This document shows, piece after piece, positions 17,559 to 23,741 of a DNA stretch of 23,741 nt. Numbering within the stretch: position 1 is the stretch's first letter; each line of letters starts with the position of its first letter. Location: NCBI GenBank assembly GCA_009103225.1, contig RHPI01002090.1:644414-668154 (forward strand), in the 5' to 3' direction. This DNA is from Chlorokybus atmophyticus (Eukaryota > Streptophyta > Chlorokybophyceae > Chlorokybales > Chlorokybaceae). Both the position numbers and the translations under genes were made by a program. A model generated the notes under the pieces. That model was not told where the DNA came from. It worked only from the letters and a program-made list of their open reading frames with translations, and did not search any database.

Positions 17559-18775
17559 ATGGAGGCGGAAGCGGCGGCGACGGCGGTTGCGGCTGCGGTC
17601 CGCGTTCAGGCAAGGTGATGTGCGATGAAGGAAGGCGGGTGTATTTTAGCTGCTGCATTACATCAGCTTTGTTTGTTGTTGGTGTCGTGCATGAAACATG
17701 ATGCTGGTTTGCATGGGGAAGTGCACCATGCACATGAACGCTTGCCGTGACCTGCTTGGATGAAGCCTTACTCAGATTGCGCTGTATGACAAACTGTGCA
17801 CGTATGTAGTTGAGGTAAACCTGATGGCAGGCACTTGTCGTTGAACTGACGTCCAACAACAGCTGTTACATGCTGCCAAGGCCGCAGTCACCACTGCCAG
17901 TGAACTCAAAGTTCAACTCCGGCAGAAAATGCTTTTCTGTATGCAGGCTGCATACCGTGGCTTCCGCGTGCGCCAGTTGCTGATCCAGGCTGTGCGCGAT
18001 GAATACGAGCGGGTGTTTTTGTACGTTGAAAGCGAGAATGCTGCAGGGCCGCAGAAGGCCAGCGCATTGCTAGTGAGATGGCCACTCCCGCACATGCTCT
18101 GTGCACCTGCGTTTGCGTTGCGCTCTCAGGTGTCTCCTGCGAGGTAGGCCGAGCTCATTGTGTGCGCATATGTGTGCCTGTGACTTGCGTGCATGCGTGC
18201 ATATGTGGTGAACCAATGCAGGTAGCTTGTGTGCTTGTGCTAACTGCCAGCACGTTTTGTGTTGCTCAACACCATCCACTGAGCAGTCAGCAACCACTTG
18301 CCGGAGAAGCAGCCACGTCCAGCGGTTGCGCTGCGTCTGACAGTCATGCACACCTGAATTATCACCATGCCGGCTCCGGTGCACGCCAACCAGGTAAACA
18401 ACTTGGATGTGCATGCAACGTTGTGTGGTGCAATGTGCGTACTTGGCAGTAACAACAGCTTGCAAATCACTCTTCAGGTACAGAGCAACTAAGTGAAGCG
18501 CAGCGTCGTGTGTATGAAGAAGAGCTGAGATGGACTGAACAGGCATTGCGTTCTCGAAAGCAGGTTTGCTCTTAGGTTGCATTGTGGCGGTGGTGCATCC
18601 GCATTGATGTCATGCCGCATGTGTAAGTTCTTCTCCATAAGCAGCATACGGTTTGTACAAGCTGGCATCGAATACAGTTCATGCGGCAACTTTTGACTTA
18701 ATTTTCTCACAGCATCTACGTCTGCTGCGCCGCCTGCAACCTGCTTCAAGTGCTCCTACAGCCCCAGAAACATAA
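17559..18775 (+). CDS. Small IQ-motif protein with IQCC-like layout, 5 exons
   Basis: Exons 17559-17609, 17947-18072, 18222-18393, 18478-18563 and 18713-18775 give about 165 residues in consistent phase. Joining exon 1 (ending VRVQ) to exon 2 restores a complete IQ calmodulin-binding motif, VQAAYRGFRVR (IQxxxRGxxxR pattern), across the junction. It is followed by RDEYERVFLYVE. Exon 4 reads SEAQRRVYEEELRWTEQALR and exon 5 begins HLRLLRRLQ. The order of IQ motif, R-x-EYE segment, low-complexity linker, and 'EL-W---A--SRK--L-L' helix resembles vertebrate IQCC, itself poorly understood. Calmodulin or EF-hand light-chain binding is inferred from the motif. Intron 1 uses a GC donor (CAG/GCAAGG). 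The exon 3 start is the least certain (18222 or 18291). An overlapping ATG at 17554 gives a short, unlikely frame. Confidence 0.75.
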
Positions 18776-18889
18776 CAGCCGGAGTTTGTAGTCCACCTCA
18801 ATGTGTACATAACAGTTTCGAATGGTCTCAAAGTGTCTTCATGCAGTACTGTTGTTTTATCCCTTTCTGGTATACCAATGCAATGGTAG

Positions 18890-19538
18890 CTGGAGGTGGA
18901 TGAGGTGTTTGCAGCCAAATGTGTGCATGCGAGCGTGCTCACACAGGTCGTAACGCTCAAAGAAGGCAGTAACAGACAGACAGTCTTGACGAACCCCTTC
19001 AAGTTACACAGCATCTTCGTTAGGAGCTGCATTCGGGATGCAGAAGGATGTGCGTGCGTGCGTGCGTGCAACACTCATGTGGCCATCAGGCTGGCCCCCG
19101 CGCACCGCACTGACCGAGGCAGTCACCTCAGCCATTGTGTCCACGTGGCCGCTGCTCCAGGAACACTGCCAACCAACCGGTGCAGGGTGGCGTGCCAGCC
19201 GAGACAGCAAAACGTCGGCCATCGCCCCGGTTGTGACTTGACACCGACCGCGTGTCACCCGGCAGGTCATCGGACATCGTGACCCTCAGCAGGCCTCCCT
19301 GTCACAGCCCCCAGTCCGCAGTCACTAACATTGTCACCAACTCCTAAAAGGCACCGCATCCGCTGGTGACCTGCGCCCACTTACCATCTCGCACACGATA
19401 ATACCTCAACTCAACTGCGCTGCACTGAATGCTGCTTTGGGAGCCACGGCAAACAAAAAAGCAAGGGAGATGTGCTGCCAGCTGGCAGTGTCCAAACTTG
19501 ACAACCTGCTGCGTGTAAAGCTTGGATGTGACGGCTAA
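18890..19538 (+). CDS. Unrecognised coding-looking exons, gene incomplete or decayed
   Basis: Three + blocks look like protein. Block 1 (from acceptor ...GGTAG/CTGGAG at 18890) reads LEVDEVFAAKCVHASVLTQV and onward to HSIFVRSCIRDAE near 19043. Block 2, in another frame (about 19096-19185), contains RTALTEAVTSAIVSTWPLLQ. Block 3 (19351-19538, ending TAA) contains ALNAALGATANKKAREMCCQ and ends DNLLRVKLGCDG. Between blocks 1 and 2 is a (TGCG)n run; losing one 4-nt unit would put both blocks in one frame, so it may be a frameshifting microsatellite or a very short intron. No start codon is identified and the joins are not secure. Helix-repeat character is suggested. No family is recognised. The blocks lie between the IQ gene and NAMPT, and could be a separate gene or a pseudogene. 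Confidence 0.4.
19041..19060. repeat. TGCG tetranucleotide repeat
   Basis: About five TGCG units lie between two candidate coding blocks that are offset by one frame. A change of one unit would alter the frame. Confidence 0.8.
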
Positions 19539-19817
19539 CACGCGGCGGCGGCGGCGAGCGGGCGCTCGTGCAGCATCTCGGCAACTTTTGCACGACCGGT
19601 ATGGATGATGTGACTGTTACCGAAAGAGGAGGAGCAGGCCATTGTGTTAAAAGTGACAGCGTTGGTTGAGCTGTCTTTGAGCCGCCTGACAGCTGTGCTT
19701 CAACCGCAACGTTGGAATAAGCAAGCACAAACAACATCTACGTGGTTAAGTGTTGAAGTGTATACCCCGTTTGAGCAGTCTTCTTGCCGCTTGTGTCCAC
19801 ACCCCACCGCCGCCGCA
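19539..19817. promoter_or_regulatory. NAMPT upstream region
   Basis: This non-coding interval runs between the TAA at 19538 and the NAMPT start. It contains a CGG-rich patch (19542-19556), and the start codon is preceded by CCGCCGCCGCA, giving ATG G a favourable initiation context. No TATA box is evident. Confidence 0.45.
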
Positions 19818-22531
19818 ATGGAAGGTGTCCTGCCGATGGGCGTGCTCGCCGACTCTTACAAGGCGGCGCACTTCACCATGTACCCTGCAGCCACCAAAAT
19901 GGTGGCTTATGGCGAATTCAGACATGTGAGTGTAGTGGACCTTGCTACCACTTTACAGTCGTCTTTGGCAGTGCTGCCTTGCATGCTTGCTGTGACGTGA
20001 CTGAGTTTCTTGCATTGCAACAGGGGTTCAACAAAGACAACAAGGACACGCGCATGCTGTTCTACGGGATCAGGTACCTGGTGGAAAAGTATTTGCACAG
20101 AAAGTGGACGGAGAAGGATGTGGACGACGCTGCTCTCTTCTTCTCCACACACAACGCCCCCTCTTCCAAGCCTTTCCCGTTTCCCAAGGAACTATTCATG
20201 AAGTAAGCTGATTTACAGACTCTCATACACATGCAACCATGCCTCGTAGCCTTTACCTCAGATGCAGGGAAGACAATGCAAGCCTGCATTTGAGTGTATC
20301 TTTGTCAGGATTGTCACGGAAAATGATGGCTACTTTCCCGTGAAGCTGGAGGCGCTACCGGAAGGCACCGCGATCAACTCGCATGTGCCAGTGTACCAGA
20401 TCACCGCAGAGGGGGAGTACACACCGCTGTGCACGTTCTTTGAGACCCTGCTCACCATGGTGTGGTACCCCACCACTGTCGCAACCCTGTCCCGTCGTGC
20501 CAGGTATTGTGTGAGTAAGTGTAGTGTGTCATGTTTATGCCATGTGGAGTGTGCAATGCTGGTGGTTCAGATGATGTGTGTCACAGGGACACGATTGAGG
20601 CGGCCTTTGAGCGCAGTGTGGTTGGCGGCAAGAATAATAACCCGCTGCTGCGGAGTCGGCTGCACGACTTTGGCATGCGTGGATGCACTTGCTTGGAACA
20701 GGTAGTTGACCACGAAGTGTGCTGTGTTGACATGGCTCAATCACTACTTGTGTCATCCATACGCTTTGACCACGGCAGGCGGTGCTGGGTGGGTGCGCTA
20801 ATCTGATCAACTTCGAGGGCACAGACACGATGCCGGCGGGATATTACGCCCAGTTTGTGCTAAATGAGGGCAAGCCTGTCTGCGCCAGCATCCCGGCCAC
20901 CGAACACTCGGTAATGACTTCGTGGCCCACAGAGCAAGCTGCCATTGAAAACATGATCAAGTGAGTTCTTTCATCTGCTTGACGAGATGTAGGCTTGCCA
21001 GCTTTGTTGTTGATGAGTGATGTACAGCGCAACTTTCAAGTACACGTGATGGGGTAATGTGCCATCCTGCAGCCTACATGTTGTGACCGTCTGCTTGGTT
21101 GTTGCTGCGACAGGCACCATGGAGATGGTTTGTTTGCGTGCGTGATGGATTCATACGACTATGCGGCAGCTCTGTCCGAGGTGCTGCCCGCCGTGGCTTC
21201 CAAGAAAATTGAAAAGGGCGGTTTTTTTATTCTGCGTCCTGACTCCGGCGACCAGCGTGAGGCGGTTCTCATGGCTCTCCACGCTGCCGACAAGGTCTTT
21301 GGATCTGACATCAACGAAAAGGGCTACAAGGTACATATGCGCTTGCTTGAAGTCTGAGGCGCAAGGCCTGGGCAAGCAGAAAGTCAAGGAGGCATGCATC
21401 TATTATGCACAAATGTATCATGGTCGCTGGTAATGGTGTCTGTGCGTAGCGAAGTTTTTAAGCCTCACCTGATAGCTGCTGCTTCTGTCCGCGCAATACT
21501 GTTATCCGAGCGTTACCCAGGCCTCTTTCTTGCCTTGAACTCGCTCACCCAGCAGCGCCAGCGTTGCACACTACTCATGTTCTAGGCTGATGCTTCGTTG
21601 TTACTATCGTCTCAGGTGCCGCGGGGTTGTGGCGTGATCCAAGGTGACGCTGTTACGCCTGCCTCCCTGGTGGCCATCCTGGACGCCGCCATGGATGCTG
21701 GTTTCAGTGCGCAGGCCGTTGCATTTGGCATGGGTGGAGGACTCCTTCAAAAGGTAATGCATGCCACGATAATTGCATCCATTGTGTGTCTGGTCTTGTG
21801 CTGGTAGAGTATTGACTTGATAACAAATTCAGGTCAACCGAGATACCATGTCGTTTGCAACCAAGCTCAGCTACATCAGGTATGCCGATGGCACGGACAG
21901 GCAGATCATGAAAGCGCCCAAGACTGACGCCAGCAAGTTCTCCCTCCCTGGCATCCTCCAGGTAAACATTGCTTTATGACAACCTCAGCAGTCACTAACA
22001 ACGCCAGTGGTGACACTGTGCCATCGCTTGCTCCAACGCAGGTCAAGCGGGATGATGGCGTGCCAACAGTCTACCCCGTGCCACCGTCGGGAGAGACCTT
22101 CAGTGCGGAAGAGAACTTGCTGAAGGTCAGTGCCATGCTGCGCGCGCATGTGCCTCTTGCTTTATGCAAGTCACCTTGGACATGGTTGCGCCATGGTGGT
22201 GCACGACAAACTCTACAAGCTTTTGCTGGCGTTGCCACCCTGATGCATCAAGTGCCCTGGTACGCCAATTTCGCGTATTCATGTGTGCATGCTGTTGTGG
22301 CAGGTCGTGTATGATAAGCGTCCGGTTGGCGTGAAATGGGGGACATTTGATGAGCTGCGAGAGCGCGCAGCAAAGGAGTGGGCAGCGCTACCGCCAGCGG
22401 CGGACCCGCTGAGTCAGGACATGAAGGATGCCATCATCAAATGCCGTGCCCGCATTTATGCTCAGGACGCGCATGTGGATTTGAATGGGCACGTGAAGAC
22501 GCTCAGCCGGGTGTTGGCAGGGGCTAAGTGA
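19818..22531 (+). CDS. NAMPT: Nicotinamide phosphoribosyltransferase, 10 exons
   Basis: Exons 19818-19925, 20024-20202, 20309-20503, 20587-20701, 20779-20960, 21114-21330, 21616-21753, 21833-21961, 22042-22125 and 22304-22531 join in phase to 524 residues; animal NAMPT is 491. The enzyme makes NMN and pyrophosphate from nicotinamide and PRPP, the rate-limiting step of two-step NAD salvage. The N-terminal VLADSYKAAHFTMYP matches the family. Substrate-site residues are present: F189 and R192 in LHDFGMRG, D215 in FEGTDT, catalytic H242 in IPATEHSVMTSW, VMDSYDY (272-276), R301 and D303 in LRPDSG, VIQGDAV (339-345) and FGMGGGLLQK (369-378). The spacing resembles NAMPT and lacks NAPRT hallmarks. 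All introns are GT-AG, 77-285 nt. No organelle signal is obvious, so a cytosolic or nuclear enzyme is inferred. Land plants use nicotinamidase instead, which makes presence here notable. Confidence 0.96.
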
Positions 22532-22785
22532 TACAATCCTGAATATGTATAGCGGAGTATTATTCTACGCCGTTATTAGGTTGTGCGTGTCTACTAGCAG
22601 TAGCGGAATAATGTGTGCCATTGCATTCAATGAAGTTTTTCCTTCATGTAATTTCAGTTGTAGTATGCAGTTGGGTTGATGCTCTGCTCATGCACACTGC
22701 CAACACTGGCGTGAATGTTAGTTCGTCTGTCGGGTGACTGTGCATGCAACAGTTCATGCGTGTTACTGCAGAGATGCACGAGCAG

Positions 22786-22811
22786 TGGTCTGACACACAT
22801 GTGTCAGACCA
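22786..22811. repeat. Near-perfect 26-nt palindrome (12-bp arms)
   Basis: TGGTCTGACACA (22786-22797) is followed by two bases and then its exact reverse complement (22800-22811). It lies 255 nt past the NAMPT stop codon. It may form a hairpin in the 3' UTR or be a protein-binding palindrome. Confidence 0.93.
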
Positions 22812-22935
22812 ATGCATGCTTGTGTATATCTGTGCAGCACAGTACTGCGCATGTTGGACAGTGTATGGTCAAGTAGCACATGCAGTATCAACGGTTTGCG
22901 CGCAGCATGTGTGTGCCAGTGCGTGCTGAGGTTGG

Positions 22936-22955
22936 TGTGTACAAAGTATGCAATG
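22936..22955 (-). repeat. 20-bp dispersed repeat, inverted copy
   Basis: Read on the minus strand this is identical to 8123-8142 in helicase intron 2. Both copies are non-coding, about 14.8 kb apart. Confidence 0.8.
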
Positions 22956-23668
22956 AGATGTATGGTACAAGCACGAGAAATGCATGACAAGCAAGCACAG
23001 CAACCAAGAACAGCGTTTGTATTCACCACCGGGCTAAGCATACAATACTACTAGTTATCTACACTTACTACCGCCCGCAAACCCCGTTAGACATACGTGC
23101 ATGCGTAGTTCATCACCTAATTACCTGCTTACAGTGCCTGGATGGCATGAGGTGCATGAACTGTGTTCACCATTAAGGTTTAGAGTTTGTTATGATTGCA
23201 GTCGAGGGTGAGGATAGTATAAATTGAGTACAACCTTTAACAACACGAAGCATGACTGCCTGTGTGATTGAAGTTCGCCAAATTGATATATTGATGTCGT
23301 GTCACTCGTTCACATTGTGAGCTTCACACCGGCCCCTCCAATACCCTTTGGTTTTGCGAGGAGGGTACACTAAGTTGCGCTATGTGGCCCTTTCTCATAG
23401 AGACTTGCGCCCCCGCGCCNGCATGCAACATGCACAGCATACAACATACACACGCAATGGTTGAGCTTGTCTTGCGCAGTACCGCTAGAGAACTGACTTG
23501 AGAGTAGCCTTTACCGATAGGACGCTGGCTGCCTCGGCTCCAAGCCGTAACTTGGGTCTTACCAGAAAGACCAGCCCGGACTGTGCCAGTTCTAACTGCC
23601 TGCAGCCTATACAGTACTGCGTGTAGAGTAGCTTATCGTCAGTAGATATCATATTTGTGCGAATACAA

Positions 23669-23741
23669 CCCCCCCTTACAAACAAAGCTTCCCCCTATAT
23701 TTTAGGGGGGGTGTTGAATTAAGGGGGGGGGGGGGGGGGGG
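23669..23741. repeat. Nested C/G inverted repeats ending in a G homopolymer
   Basis: CCCCCCCTTA (23669-23678) pairs with TAAGGGGGGG (23720-23729). Inside them CCCCCTA (23691-23697) pairs with TAGGGGG (23703-23709). The window ends in an unbroken G run from 23723. This could be a sequencing or assembly end artefact, or a strongly G-rich structured element. Confidence 0.7.

Larger units (their letters stand above)
22532..23741. other. Gene-poor region downstream of NAMPT
   Basis: No coding frame is supported. The region should start with the NAMPT 3' UTR; TGTAA occurs at 22647. It holds a strong palindrome (22786), an inverted copy of the 20-bp dispersed repeat (22936), a TATAAA word (23218), an N gap (23420), and C/G-rich inverted repeats running into a G homopolymer at the end. 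Confidence 0.5.

Noticed and set aside
18896-19282. Single 128-residue frame as one exon
   Set aside because: Its second half loses protein character after the TGCG repeat, while another frame gains it; I kept separate blocks.
23218-23223. TATAAA box upstream of a possible further gene
   Set aside because: No gene follows before the N at 23420, so the word alone is not enough to call a promoter.
23461-23620. Possible small nuclear RNA (a TTGCGCAGT word recalling U4)
   Set aside because: Only a short match; the following conserved U4 segments and a matching stem are not seen. A covariance-model search would be needed.

Overview
The window is nuclear DNA of an intron-rich eukaryote. Five protein genes can be rebuilt exon by exon, with 38 introns of 66-1124 nt, consistent reading phase and mostly GT-AG borders. 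The best guess is a green alga or another member of the plant lineage. The carrier at 5249-6938 matches the plant peroxisomal adenine nucleotide carriers (PNC1/PNC2) along its length, and plant-type TTTAGGG motifs lie in one promoter. The coding regions are not extremely GC-rich. The species is not named here because nothing in the sequence fixes it.

Layout. 103-2179 (+) is a decayed pogo/Tigger-like DDE transposon. 2466-3627 (-) holds exons of a gene I do not recognise, cut off by a one-N gap at 3656. 3660-4700 is AT-richer repeat DNA, including a 121-bp tandem duplication. 4706-4812 (-) is an intron-containing elongator tRNA-Met(CAU). 5249-6938 (+) is the peroxisomal ATP carrier, 4 exons. 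7667-12712 (+) is a DDX31/Dbp7-type DEAD-box helicase of ribosome biogenesis, 16-17 exons, with a perfect (CT)529 tract in intron 10. 12972-13655 (+) is an orphan reading frame broken by one TGA. 13800-17142 (-) is the spliceosomal Myb protein CDC5, 7 exons. 17559-18775 (+) is a small IQ-motif protein, 5 exons, sharing a 416-bp divergent promoter region with CDC5. 18890-19538 (+) contains coding-looking exons of unknown identity. 19818-22531 (+) is nicotinamide phosphoribosyltransferase (NAMPT), 10 exons. 22532-23741 has no gene I can support; it contains a strong palindrome and ends in a G homopolymer.

The named genes are mostly housekeeping genes: rRNA processing, pre-mRNA splicing, tRNA-Met, peroxisomal ATP import and NAD salvage. 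They are separately promoted and do not form an operon or a defence-type system. NAMPT and the carrier both concern nucleotide cofactors, but their co-location is probably chance. I found no convincing new multi-gene system. The most useful leads are the unrecognised exon sets at 2466-3627 and 18890-19538, the IQ protein with an IQCC-like layout, the frequent GC-AG introns, the telomere-type boxes in the CDC5/IQ promoter, the giant CT tract and several stable intron hairpins.
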